A stretch of 52,778 nucleotides of DNA. It comes from Desulfobacteraceae bacterium. GTDB lineage: Bacteria; Desulfobacterota; Desulfobulbia; Desulfobulbales; Desulfobulbaceae. Shown in pieces: positions 1 to 7,985 of this stretch. Position 1 is the stretch's first letter, and each line of letters starts with the position of its first letter. The position numbers and the translations under genes were made by a program. Location: assembly GCA_011372855.1 (NCBI GenBank), contig DSAE01000231.1, positions 1-52,778 on the forward strand, read 5' to 3'. The notes under the pieces were generated by a model. It saw nothing but the letters and a program-made list of their open reading frames with translations, was not told the DNA's origin and searched no databases.

Positions 1-2
1 AG

Positions 3-110
3 GCATGGGAGTCGACAAGAAACGGAATGAAGGCCGGGGTTAACTGGCAGTTCACTGCTGAAGATGCCCGGATCAAACTGAACCGTCTTTATCCAACATT
101 AGAGATGTGA
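3..110 (+). CDS. C-terminal tail of a transposase, probably IS630-like (partial at left edge)
   Basis: An open frame enters from the left edge and stops at TGA 108-110. The visible 35 residues end in NWQFTAEDARIKLNRLYP followed by TLEM. From memory this closing motif is typical of IS630-type DDE transposases, but no catalytic residue lies inside the window, so the family is a recollection and not a demonstration. The gene converges on the lipoprotein gene, with only 21 bases between the two stop codons. The right end of the element should therefore lie at about 111-131 or within the lipoprotein 3' end. I could not identify a terminal inverted repeat because the left end is outside the window. 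Confidence 0.55.
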   Translation, partial: AWESTRNGMKAGVNWQFTAEDARIKLNRLYPTLEM

Positions 111-131
111 CAGGACAGTAGTGTTTTTGCG

Positions 132-731
132 TCATGGTTTGTCAGTCTCCCTGCTCTTGATAATTTGTTCGATATTTTTCAACTGTTCTATCTGATTCTG
201 CAGTTCGATGTTTTTGAGCTCGACCTGTTCAAGACTGCCCTGGAGGAGGTCCAGCCGATCCTGCAGCTGTTTCTTCTCGTCCAGGAGTGTTTCCCGGGCG
301 CTCCAACTGTTTCTGATCTCTTCGTCAAGGCGCTCCAAAAGAATCCGAAGGCCGAGCATGTCGTTGCCCGCATCGGGATGATCCCGCAGATAGCGGTTAT
401 ACTCCTCGAGTCCCCGCCTGAACTGATCCACGTCGGCCTGGGCGTTCAGGCTCAGACAGACAAAGCGAAGGGAGTCCAGGTCTGCCCCCTGTTCGATGGC
501 TGATTCCGCCATGGCGAAACGGCGGCCAAATTCCTGGCGGTCCATATCCCGGGAATCCTGCAGACAGGAAAGGATATAGTAGCTGCTGAATGAACGGAAA
601 ACGATTACGGGGTCCCGGACTTCATCATCCTCGAACCGATACTGCCCGAGCTGCACGCAGCCGCTCAGGGCCGCCAGCCAGACAAGCAGTATCCCACACC
701 ATATCCCGTATCGCTTCATATTCCGCTTCAT
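132..731 (-). CDS. Outer-membrane lipoprotein with C-terminal coiled coil (QseG/YfhG-like position)
   Basis: 199 residues. A short basic n-region (MKRNMKRYG) and a hydrophobic stretch lead to the lipobox LSGC, with the lipidated Cys at residue 25. The last 70 or so residues are a charged, Leu/Gln/Glu-rich coiled coil running to the C-terminus. The start codon overlaps the stop of the histidine kinase by 4 bases (ATGA), so the two are translationally coupled. In enterobacteria the kinase GlrK/QseE is followed by the lipoprotein QseG (YfhG) and then the regulator GlrR/QseF. The same order is seen here for the first two genes, which suggests a periplasmic partner that tunes the kinase. Primary sequence similarity to QseG cannot be judged by eye. 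The regulator is not next in line; a transposase tail is. Confidence 0.75.
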   Translation of the reverse strand: MKRNMKRYGIWCGILLVWLAALSGCVQLGQYRFEDDEVRDPVIVFRSFSSYYILSCLQDSRDMDRQEFGRRFAMAESAIEQGADLDSLRFVCLSLNAQADVDQFRRGLEEYNRYLRDHPDAGNDMLGLRILLERLDEEIRNSWSARETLLDEKKQLQDRLDLLQGSLEQVELKNIELQNQIEQLKNIEQIIKSRETDKP

Positions 732-2167
732 GCTCCCAGCGGCAGAGTCACAGCAAACCGGGCCCCCCGACGGCCGGAAAGCAAACGGATGGAACCGCCG
801 TGATACTGCACATATTCCCTGCTGATGGCCAGGCCCAGGCCCGAGCCTTTCACCACCGACCGGGCCGATTCACTGCCTTGAAAAAACGGCGAAAAAATCC
901 GCGAACGCTCTTCCTCTCTGATACCCGGTCCGCTGTCCTCGATCAGAAAGAGTGCGTTTTTCCCGGCACCCTTCAAGGTGATCCGAATGAATCCCCTGTC
1001 GGGGGTAAACTTGACCGCATTGGACACCAGGTTGTCAAACACTGTCTTCAACTGCTTTCTGTTGCCGTCGACCGACAGCGGCGTGGTGTGCAGGTCGAGC
1101 CTGATTTCTCCTGCCAGGATGGAATGGTGTTGATCGGTCACCACTTCCTCGATGAGTTCATCCAACCTGACGCTCTTTTTTTCCAGGGGCATGTTCCTGG
1201 CCCCGGCCATATTGAAATTCAGAATATTTTCGATAAGCTTTTGCAGTTTCGTACAGTTGCTGTCCAGGATCCGGACAACCTCCTTCTGGCTGTCGTTCAT
1301 CGGCCCCACCAGCTCGTCCCTGAGAAGACCCGCCCCTTCCTTGATCGAGGCCAGCGGAGTTTTGAGGTCGTGGGATATGTGGGCGATCAACTTGACCTTC
1401 TCCATATCAAGCTTTGCCAGACGTTTTCGCAGCCAGTCCAGTTTTTCTCCCAGGGCTTCCAGATCCTGGGGCCCGGATACGGCAATAGGGGTGGCGAAAT
1501 CTCCGGTGCCGAGAAGTTCGATGCTTTTATCGATCTGCCGCACCGGCTTGAAAATGAGTATCATAAACACGATGCCGAACAGGATGGTAAAAGAAATCAG
1601 GCCCGAAGTCTGCCAGATCAGTTTCTTCTTGCCCTGGCTGACCTGCAGCTTCAACCCCTCAACCTCATTCAGCATCAGCTGATTGGATAATCTTACCAGA
1701 GATAGGGCAAGGTTTCCAATCTCCTGATACATGGACAGCACATACTCCCGTTCTTTCTTGTGCTGCTCTGGATCGCCGGCGACCCTGTTCAAGACCGCAA
1801 TGATATAGTTTTCCTTTGATTGCAGTTCGTCGATCAGTGCGCCAAGCTGATCGTCGCCGTCTAAATGGGCGAAGAATTCCAAGGTCTTGGCGATTTCATC
1901 ATGGGTTTTGTTCACCTCCTCGAGCTGGACCGGATCACCCAGCACATTGTACTGTCTTGCCTTGCGCTCCTCATCCCTGAGCAGATCGGCCACTTTTCTG
2001 CTTCTGGTGACACTGTCAACGGAACTGTACACGGCCGCCACACTCTGGCGGGTCAGGCCTTCCAGCAGTTGCACCGAACTGAACAGCGCGGCAAGGAGCG
2101 GCAGACAGACAAAGAAAAAGGCTGAAAGCAGCAGGGTAAAAAAGGAATGAGGCCGGAAAAATTTCAT
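728..2167 (-). CDS. Membrane sensor histidine kinase, GlrK/QseE-like
   Basis: 479 residues. One membrane segment lies at about residues 10-30, an alpha-helical periplasmic sensor of about 150 residues follows, and a second segment lies at about 187-207. A HAMP linker leads to a HisKA domain with the phospho-acceptor His266 in IAHISHDLKTPLASI. The HATPase domain shows the N box (FDNLVSNAVKFTP), the G1 box (EDSGPGI) and the G2 box (GSGLGLAIS). All catalytic boxes are intact. The kinase should autophosphorylate at the inner membrane and pass phosphate to a response regulator. The downstream lipoprotein overlaps it by 4 bases, as in glrK-qseG, but no response regulator gene is present in the window. 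Confidence 0.9.
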   Translation of the reverse strand: MKFFRPHSFFTLLLSAFFFVCLPLLAALFSSVQLLEGLTRQSVAAVYSSVDSVTRSRKVADLLRDEERKARQYNVLGDPVQLEEVNKTHDEIAKTLEFFAHLDGDDQLGALIDELQSKENYIIAVLNRVAGDPEQHKKEREYVLSMYQEIGNLALSLVRLSNQLMLNEVEGLKLQVSQGKKKLIWQTSGLISFTILFGIVFMILIFKPVRQIDKSIELLGTGDFATPIAVSGPQDLEALGEKLDWLRKRLAKLDMEKVKLIAHISHDLKTPLASIKEGAGLLRDELVGPMNDSQKEVVRILDSNCTKLQKLIENILNFNMAGARNMPLEKKSVRLDELIEEVVTDQHHSILAGEIRLDLHTTPLSVDGNRKQLKTVFDNLVSNAVKFTPDRGFIRITLKGAGKNALFLIEDSGPGIREEERSRIFSPFFQGSESARSVVKGSGLGLAISREYVQYHGGSIRLLSGRRGARFAVTLPLGA

Positions 2168-2375
2168 CCGTTAACACCAGTCCGGACGTGTTGGATCATA
2201 CCGGGTCGATCGAGTTGCGGGGCAATCCCGGCACCGGCATGGAGACCTGCGTCCTCCGGGAAAATTCAGAAGCGGTCCCGGGAGTTGCCGCCCATCCCGC
2301 CGGGACTTCACCGGACGGCGCTCCTCGGGGCAGACCAATCCCAATCCGGCCCCGGTCGGTTCCGGAACGGCGCTG

Positions 2376-3845
2376 TCAGATCGCCCCCCGGTCAATTCCT
2401 CCAAGGCACAGATACTTGATTTCGAGATATTCCTCGATCCCGTATTTCGAACCCTCCCTGCCGAAGCCGGACTCCTTGACGCCGCCGAACGGCGCCGATT
2501 CAGCCGACATGATGCCGGTATTGATTCCCACCATTCCGTATTCCAGTCCCTCGGCAACACGCCATATGCGGCTGACGTCCCGGCTGAAGAAATACGAAGC
2601 CAGGCCGTACGGAGTGTCGTTGGCCAGGGCGACGGCTTCTTCTTCCGTCGCAAAGGAAAAAAGCGGGGCAACCGGACCGAATGTCTCTTCCCGGCTGATT
2701 TTCATCTCCGGGGTTACATCCAGGAGGACGGTCGGTTCAAAAAAGAAGCCGGCACCCTCCACCCGCCTGCCGCCGCAGGCAATGGTGGCTCCCTTGTCCA
2801 CCGCGTCCCTTATCTGCTCCTCGACCTTCCTGACCGCCTGCATATCGATCAGCGGCCCCTGATTCACCCCTTCCTCAAAGCCGGCCCCCACCTTGAGCTG
2901 CGTTGTCACGGCCCGTACCAGCCTGTCGGCAAACTCCCGGTAAATGGTCTTCTGGATGATCAGCCGGTTGGCACAGACACACGTCTGGCCGCTGTTCCTG
3001 TACTTGGAGGCGATCGCCTCGGCAACCGCCGCGTCAATGTCGGCGTCATCAAAGACGATGAAGGGAGCATGTCCGCCGAGTTCCAGGGAAACACGCTTGA
3101 CCGTCGCCGCACAGGCCTGCATCAGCTTCTTGCCGATTTCGGTGGAGCCGGTGAAACTGAGCTTGCGGACCGCGGGATTCCCGGTCAGTTCCGCGCCGAT
3201 CACTGCTGCCGGACCGCAGACGACGTTGAAGACGCCCGGGGGCAGACCGGCTTCTTCACCAAGGCGGGCGAGGGCCAGCGCTGAAAAGGGGGTCCGGGCC
3301 GCCGGCTTGACGATAACCGTACAGCCGGCAGCGAGAGCGGGAGCGGCTTTCCTGGTGATCATCGCCGAGGGAAAATTCCAGGGAGTTATCGCGGCGCAGA
3401 CCCCGACCGGTTCCTTCAGGACTATTATCCGCTTCCCGGGCTGTCCCATGGGGATCGTGTCGCCGTATACCCTCTTGCCCTCTTCGGCAAACCATTCCAC
3501 GAACAATGCCGCATAGGCGATCTCGCCCCGTGATTCGGCCAGGGGCTTGCCCTGCTCCATGGTCATGATGACCGCCAGGTCCTCCTGATGCCGGATGATC
3601 AGATCATACCAGCGCCGCATTATCTGCGCCCTCTCCCTGGCGGTCAGCCGGCGCCACCGGGGATATGATTTCTCCGCCGCCCGGATCGCCGCCCGGGTTT
3701 CCTCCCGGCCGCAGGCGGGCACCCGGCCGATGATTTCGCCGCTGGCGGGATTGCGCACCTCGATGGTTTCGCCGCTGTCGGCTCCAAGCCACCTCCCGTC
3801 CACGAAACAGAGCTGTCTGAACAGATCAGGCTGCTGCAGCTGCAT
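2376..3845 (-). CDS. gabD: NAD(P)-dependent succinate-semialdehyde dehydrogenase
   Basis: 489 residues from the start chosen here, close to the 482 of E. coli GabD. The aldehyde dehydrogenase signatures are present: the general-base Glu in LELGGHAPFIVF and the catalytic Cys in NSGQTCVCANR. The TPWNFPSAMITRK coenzyme-binding segment is also intact. I start at MQLQQPDLF because AAGGAG lies 6 bases upstream; an ATG nine codons earlier has no such site. The enzyme oxidises succinate semialdehyde to succinate, the last step of the GABA shunt, although related semialdehydes are possible substrates. No GABA transaminase is adjacent. It is followed after about 200 bases by the histidine kinase gene on the same strand. 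Confidence 0.88.
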   Translation of the reverse strand: MQLQQPDLFRQLCFVDGRWLGADSGETIEVRNPASGEIIGRVPACGREETRAAIRAAEKSYPRWRRLTARERAQIMRRWYDLIIRHQEDLAVIMTMEQGKPLAESRGEIAYAALFVEWFAEEGKRVYGDTIPMGQPGKRIIVLKEPVGVCAAITPWNFPSAMITRKAAPALAAGCTVIVKPAARTPFSALALARLGEEAGLPPGVFNVVCGPAAVIGAELTGNPAVRKLSFTGSTEIGKKLMQACAATVKRVSLELGGHAPFIVFDDADIDAAVAEAIASKYRNSGQTCVCANRLIIQKTIYREFADRLVRAVTTQLKVGAGFEEGVNQGPLIDMQAVRKVEEQIRDAVDKGATIACGGRRVEGAGFFFEPTVLLDVTPEMKISREETFGPVAPLFSFATEEEAVALANDTPYGLASYFFSRDVSRIWRVAEGLEYGMVGINTGIMSAESAPFGGVKESGFGREGSKYGIEEYLEIKYLCLGGIDRGAI

Positions 3846-4420
3846 CAAAGACTCCTTATCGACAAAAAACATTTCCCCCTGCCTTCCCTTGGCAATCCGC
3901 TGCGGCGGGCGGGCGGGTGTTTTCTCTTTGAAAAATATCTGCGGACCGAGGACAATTACGTAACGGGACTGCAGTTTTTTTCATGCATGACAACAGCACT
4001 AATTTACCATGATGCAATTCCTTTTCAAGGGTATCTTCCGTCGAATCCGCCTTTCCCTGCCGGCGGGGGACAAATCACCACTCCCGCCCATACAGGGCAG
4101 GACGGTTATTGAGCAGTTGAAAATACAATAATCCACTCGGCGGTGACCCGCCCAAAACAACGTAACCAAGCGGGAATCGATCAATGGAAGCACAGCCGTA
4201 TATCCGCGGCGGCGGAAAATTTCCCATCGTTTCTGTTTTCATCATCCGGGAAAAAGAGTATAGTACTCTGCGCAAAAAGAATTTCACTTCTTGCCGCCGC
4301 TGCCTCCCCGGACTCCTCAAGCCGGGCTTGGCCGTGCCAACAGGGTGTGCAGCAGCGAATCCCGCATTGCTTTTTCATGTAGGGAAGGGGGGCGGCACGG
4401 CCGTGAATGGATGAAGCACA
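3846..4420. other. Intergenic region between divergent gabD and PilZ genes
   Basis: About 575 bases with no convincing gene on either strand; the open frames here are short and have no ribosome binding site. It carries the upstream signals of the leftward gabD gene and of the rightward PilZ gene, and one reasonable rightward promoter at 4236-4264. I looked for a cyclic-di-GMP riboswitch ahead of the PilZ gene and saw no recognisable core. Confidence 0.5.
4236..4264 (+). promoter_or_regulatory. Candidate sigma-70 promoter for the PilZ gene
   Basis: TTTTCA (4236-4241) is separated by exactly 17 bases from TATAGT (4259-4264), matching 4 of 6 and 5 of 6 consensus positions. It points at the PilZ gene and would give a leader of about 150 nt. 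It was found by eye only. Confidence 0.35.
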
Positions 4421-4879
4421 ATGATAACCGAACTCCGCCGTTCTAAACGATTCGCTGACTTTCTGCCCATTACCGTTTCAGCGGTTTCCGGCTCGGACGA
4501 CAAAGTCGTTGCCGGTCCCTTTTCCGGAAGAATCATCGACATATCCCGCCATGGCGCCTGCCTGCTGATGACGCAGGTGCTCCTGAAGACATTTCATATC
4601 TTCCACTCCACCCTGAAACAGGAATCCAACTATCTTCTCCTGCGCATCAACATCCCCCCTGATCTTGTCAATTTTTCGATGCCGGCCATGCCGGTCTGGA
4701 TGGGTCCGTATGTTCTCGACGAAATCAAGGTATACAGGATGGGGGTCGAATTCCTGACGGGCCCGGAAGGGGAACAGATGCAGCGGCTCGAGAAGGTCAT
4801 GCAGAAAAAGCAGTCGGAAAGGGACGATCTCTGGAACTCCGTATCCCATCCCTACCTGCAGAAGCATCGGGAAGAATAG
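4421..4879 (+). CDS. PilZ-domain protein, probable cyclic-di-GMP receptor
   Basis: 152 residues. The two PilZ signature elements are present and properly spaced: the arginine motif RRSKR at residues 6-10 and D-x-S-x-x-G as DISRHG at residues 40-45. The rest is consistent with the PilZ beta-barrel followed by a charged helix ending in KKQSERDD. As a single-domain protein it probably acts as a soluble cyclic-di-GMP sensor that binds another protein. Its start has a weak GGATGA site. It converges on the nucleotide cyclase gene, though there is no sign that the two are one pathway. The partner is unknown; motility or exopolysaccharide control is only an inference. Confidence 0.82.
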   Translation: MITELRRSKRFADFLPITVSAVSGSDDKVVAGPFSGRIIDISRHGACLLMTQVLLKTFHIFHSTLKQESNYLLLRINIPPDLVNFSMPAMPVWMGPYVLDEIKVYRMGVEFLTGPEGEQMQRLEKVMQKKQSERDDLWNSVSHPYLQKHREE

Positions 4880-4908
4880 TCCATCGGTCCCCTGCCGTCG
4901 AAGGCTCC

Positions 4909-4924
4909 GGGCAGGCCCCTGCCC
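4909..4924. terminator. Short GC hairpin between convergent PilZ and cyclase genes
   Basis: GGGCAG / CTGCCC with a 4-base loop sits between two facing stop codons (4879 and 4934). There is no T-run on either side, so it is a weak candidate for a bidirectional terminator. An overlapping alternative pairing with CCTGCC at 4891-4896 exists. Confidence 0.3.
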
Positions 4925-4933
4925 CCATGGTGT

Positions 4934-6490
4934 TCAGACGAAGAAGAGTTTCTCCCGGTCGACGGAATAGACCGGGATCAGTTTATGAACCCCGCGAAGC
5001 CGCATGGAACCCACTTCGGACAGGGCAAAATCCTCCTGCACATCCTCCATCACTTCCCTGGTAACATGAATGCCGCCCGCCGGGGAGGAGGACGCAATGC
5101 GCTGGGCGACATTCACCGGGGTGCCGATGACGGTGTAGTCAAAACGCTGGCGCGAGCCGACATTGCCGAGAAACACCTCGCCGCAGGTTACCCCGATGGC
5201 GATGTCGATAATGCTGAAGTCCTCGCGGCGGGCCACCCAGCGGAGCCGCAGGCGTTCAAATTGCTGCTGTATGTCAATGGCGGCCCGGACCGCGGCCAGG
5301 TTCTGATTGTCCAGCTCAATGGGAGCGCCGAAAACAGCCAGCACCGCGTCTCCCATGAATTTGTCCACCGTGCCCCTGCTGCGGAATACCGTTTCCGTGA
5401 AAATCTGGAAAAATTCATTGAGAAAGGACCGCAGCTCCTTGAGGGTCAACCGCTGCACCAGGGACGTCGACTCCCTGATGTCCGCAAAGAAGACCGTCAC
5501 CTTTTTTATCTCGCCGATCCCGACCAGGTCTTTGCCGCTGGAGATGAGCAGGTCGGCAACTTCGGGGGCAAAATACTGCTCCAGGATGGTGCGCATGCGG
5601 GTTTTCTCTTCCAGAACGGCCCGGAAACGGACATTGGCGAGAGCCATGGCCGCCTGACTGCATACCACGGCGAGCATCTCGATGTCGGCTTCGCTGAACC
5701 TGGCCTCCTCGCTTGACTGACTGATGTTGAGAACCCCGAGGATCTCGCCCCGCATCGTGATGGGGAACGAAACCGCCGCGGTGATTTCCTGGCGCTTGAG
5801 CAGCGGAGCGAAAATCGACCGGTTCTGCGACCCCTTGTTGAGGATGACCGGTTTTCCCCTCTGGTACACCCAGCCTGCGACCTGGTCCCCCGGGCGCAGC
5901 CGGATGGACCGGGCCAGTTCGGGATCAAGCCCCTTGGCGGCGACGATACGCAGACACCCCTCGTCTTCCCTGAACCACATGACCGATATGCGGGACGCCC
6001 TGGTCACCTCCGATACAATGTTGACCAGCCCGTCGAACGCATCCTGCTCGGTGGCCGCGGCAAGAAAATGTTCGCCGAAGCTGTAGAGGGGCAGCAGGGT
6101 TTTCAGCCGGGTCTCTTCCTCCTGGTGGCTGGCGGATTCCATGGCCCGGTAAATCCGCTGCAGCAGCTTGACCGGATCAACCGGCTTCTCGAGCAGTCCG
6201 GTGAATCCGACATCAAGGGCCTTGCGCAGAAGGTCCTCGCCGGCCTTGCCGGTCAGCAGGAGACCGGCAAGCCAGGGCCTGTGCCTGCGCAGTCCGGCAA
6301 ACAGATCGCAGCCGCTGTGACCGGGAAACTCCTCCTCGATGATGACGAGATGAACGTCGTTGTCGAGACAGGCCGAGACCAGCTCCCGGGGGTCCGTACA
6401 GGTCAGTACGTCATGCTCGATCAGCGCTTCCCGGATGTCGCGGATGTCGCTTTCGTCGGGAGCAACCAGCAGAATATTATTAAATTTCAT
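4934..6490 (-). CDS. Class III adenylate/guanylate cyclase with degenerate receiver and GAF domains
   Basis: 518 residues from ATG 6490; a GTG seven codons upstream is also possible, and neither has a clear ribosome site. A receiver-like domain covers about residues 1-120, a GAF domain about 150-290, a short helical linker follows, and a class III cyclase domain covers about 325-500. The cyclase keeps both metal-binding aspartates (FFADIRES, Asp337; KFMGDAV, Asp381) and the Lys377 of VDKFMGD. It also has the DYTVIGTPVNVAQRI segment, so it should be active. The receiver is unusual: the phospho-acceptor position is Glu52 (LVIIEEEFPG) and the N-terminal acidic pair is replaced by Ala-Pro. It keeps the Thr of LLLTG and the Lys of EKP. 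GAF probably senses a small ligand. Product choice (cAMP or cGMP) cannot be told from sequence alone. Confidence 0.88.
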   Translation of the reverse strand: MKFNNILLVAPDESDIRDIREALIEHDVLTCTDPRELVSACLDNDVHLVIIEEEFPGHSGCDLFAGLRRHRPWLAGLLLTGKAGEDLLRKALDVGFTGLLEKPVDPVKLLQRIYRAMESASHQEEETRLKTLLPLYSFGEHFLAAATEQDAFDGLVNIVSEVTRASRISVMWFREDEGCLRIVAAKGLDPELARSIRLRPGDQVAGWVYQRGKPVILNKGSQNRSIFAPLLKRQEITAAVSFPITMRGEILGVLNISQSSEEARFSEADIEMLAVVCSQAAMALANVRFRAVLEEKTRMRTILEQYFAPEVADLLISSGKDLVGIGEIKKVTVFFADIRESTSLVQRLTLKELRSFLNEFFQIFTETVFRSRGTVDKFMGDAVLAVFGAPIELDNQNLAAVRAAIDIQQQFERLRLRWVARREDFSIIDIAIGVTCGEVFLGNVGSRQRFDYTVIGTPVNVAQRIASSSPAGGIHVTREVMEDVQEDFALSEVGSMRLRGVHKLIPVYSVDREKLFFV

Positions 6491-6598
6491 GGAATGTATG
6501 GAGAAAACCACGTTACTTTATTATGTTACTCTACCATCACGGAGATGCCGGCGCAAGGAATTGCACTGCGGCGGCGCCTCCCGGGGCCGGGCTCTCTC

Positions 6599-6627
6599 TT
6601 GACTATATTCTGCTTTATGTCAATAGT
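6599..6627 (+). promoter_or_regulatory. Candidate rarA promoter
   Basis: TTGACT (6599-6604), a 17-base spacer and AATAGT (6622-6627). Transcription would begin only about 5-8 bases ahead of the rarA ATG at 6639, and no Shine-Dalgarno sequence is visible there. If real, the mRNA would be nearly leaderless. Confidence 0.3.
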
Positions 6628-6638
6628 ACAATACTGCG

Positions 6639-7985
6639 ATGCATGCACCTCTGGATTCCAGCACCCCTTTGGCTGAACGCATCCGCCCCCGTTCCCTGGA
6701 GGAATTTGCCGGACAGGAGCACCTGGTCGGCCCCGGGCGGCTGCTGCATCAGCTGATTCAAACCCGCAGGCTGCCCTCTCTGCTCCTCTGGGGTCCGCCC
6801 GGCTCTGGCAAGACGACGCTGGCGACCATTCTCGCCCAGGCCGTTGACGCCCACTTTGTTTTCTTTTCCGCGGTTCTTTCCGGGGTCAAGGAAATCCGGC
6901 AGATCGTCGAGGAAGCCCGCCGCAAGCGTGAGCAGAACATTGACACCGTTCTTTTTGTCGATGAAATTCACAGGTTCAACAAAAGCCAGCAGGATGCCTT
7001 TCTCCCCCATGTTGAAAGCGGCCTGCTGACCCTGATCGGCGCAACCACCGAAAATCCGTCGTTCAACGTCATCGCCCCCCTGTTGTCGCGCTGCCAGACC
7101 CTGGTCCTGGAACCCCTCGCCCCTGAACATATCAGGTCCATTCTGCTGCGGGCCCTCCGTGATCCTGACCGCGGCCTGGGTGCATATAATTTTTCCATTG
7201 ACGATGAAGGACTTGACGCGCTGGTCCGCCATGCCGACGGGGACAGCCGGCGGGGGCTGAACTGTCTGGAGACGGCAGCCGTTCTTGCCGCTGAAGCAAG
7301 CAGGACAAGCAATAACGACCAGCCGCGCATCACCGCCGAACTGGTGGCCGAAGCGGCCCAGCACCGCCCCCTCCGGTATGACGCAGGGGGAGAGGAACAT
7401 TACAACCAGATTTCAGCCCTGCATAAAAGCCTGCGGGACAGCGACCCCGACGGAGCCGTCTACTGGCTGGCCAGAATGCTGGAAGCGGGCGAGGACCCCC
7501 TGCATATCGCCCGCCGCCTCATCCGTTTCGCTTCCGAAGACATCGGCAATGCGGATACCAACGCCCTGCACGTTTCCTTGAACTGCAGGGCGGCCTATCA
7601 TCTGCTCGGCTCCCCGGAAGGCGAGCTTGCCCTGCTGCAGGCCGCCGTCTACCTGGCCACCGCCCCCAAAAGCAATGCCCTGTACGCCGCGGACAATAAA
7701 GTCCGCCGCGATATCGCCGGAACCGGGGCACTTCCCGTTCCCCTTCACCTGCGGAACGCCCCGACCAAACTGATGAAGGACATCGGCTACGGCAGGAACT
7801 ACCAGTATGCCCATGACAACCGGGACGCCCTCGTGGACCAGGAGCACCTGCCCCCGGAACTGAAGGGCCGCACCTATTATGAACCGACAAACCGCGGATA
7901 CGAGGCGACCATCCGCGACCGCTTGATGAAATGGCGCAAAATTCTTCAACAACGGGCCAATGAATATGAACGGAAAAAATCCTGA
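6639..7985 (+). CDS. rarA: Replication-associated recombination protein A (AAA ATPase)
   Basis: 448 residues, the normal length for RarA/MgsA. The N-terminus LAERIRPRSLEEFAGQEHL is diagnostic of the family. Walker A is GPPGSGKTT at residues 52-60, Walker B is VLFVDEIHRF with the DE pair at 108-109, and the sensor segment GATTENPSFN follows. The C-terminal half is the RarA tetramerisation region (RLIRFASEDIGNAD, LATAPKSN). The protein acts at stalled replication forks in the cytoplasm, together with SSB and the clamp loader pathway. The downstream cytochrome gene starts inside its last codons, so the two may be co-translated although they are functionally unrelated. Confidence 0.96.
   Translation: MHAPLDSSTPLAERIRPRSLEEFAGQEHLVGPGRLLHQLIQTRRLPSLLLWGPPGSGKTTLATILAQAVDAHFVFFSAVLSGVKEIRQIVEEARRKREQNIDTVLFVDEIHRFNKSQQDAFLPHVESGLLTLIGATTENPSFNVIAPLLSRCQTLVLEPLAPEHIRSILLRALRDPDRGLGAYNFSIDDEGLDALVRHADGDSRRGLNCLETAAVLAAEASRTSNNDQPRITAELVAEAAQHRPLRYDAGGEEHYNQISALHKSLRDSDPDGAVYWLARMLEAGEDPLHIARRLIRFASEDIGNADTNALHVSLNCRAAYHLLGSPEGELALLQAAVYLATAPKSNALYAADNKVRRDIAGTGALPVPLHLRNAPTKLMKDIGYGRNYQYAHDNRDALVDQEHLPPELKGRTYYEPTNRGYEATIRDRLMKWRKILQQRANEYERKKS

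Noticed and set aside
590-1690. Long rightward open frame opposite the histidine kinase
   Set aside because: The opposite strand carries a full kinase with all catalytic boxes; this frame has no domain-like sequence. It is a by-product of high GC content.
4265-4420. Possible cyclic-di-GMP riboswitch in the PilZ leader
   Set aside because: No recognisable conserved core or paired arms were seen.
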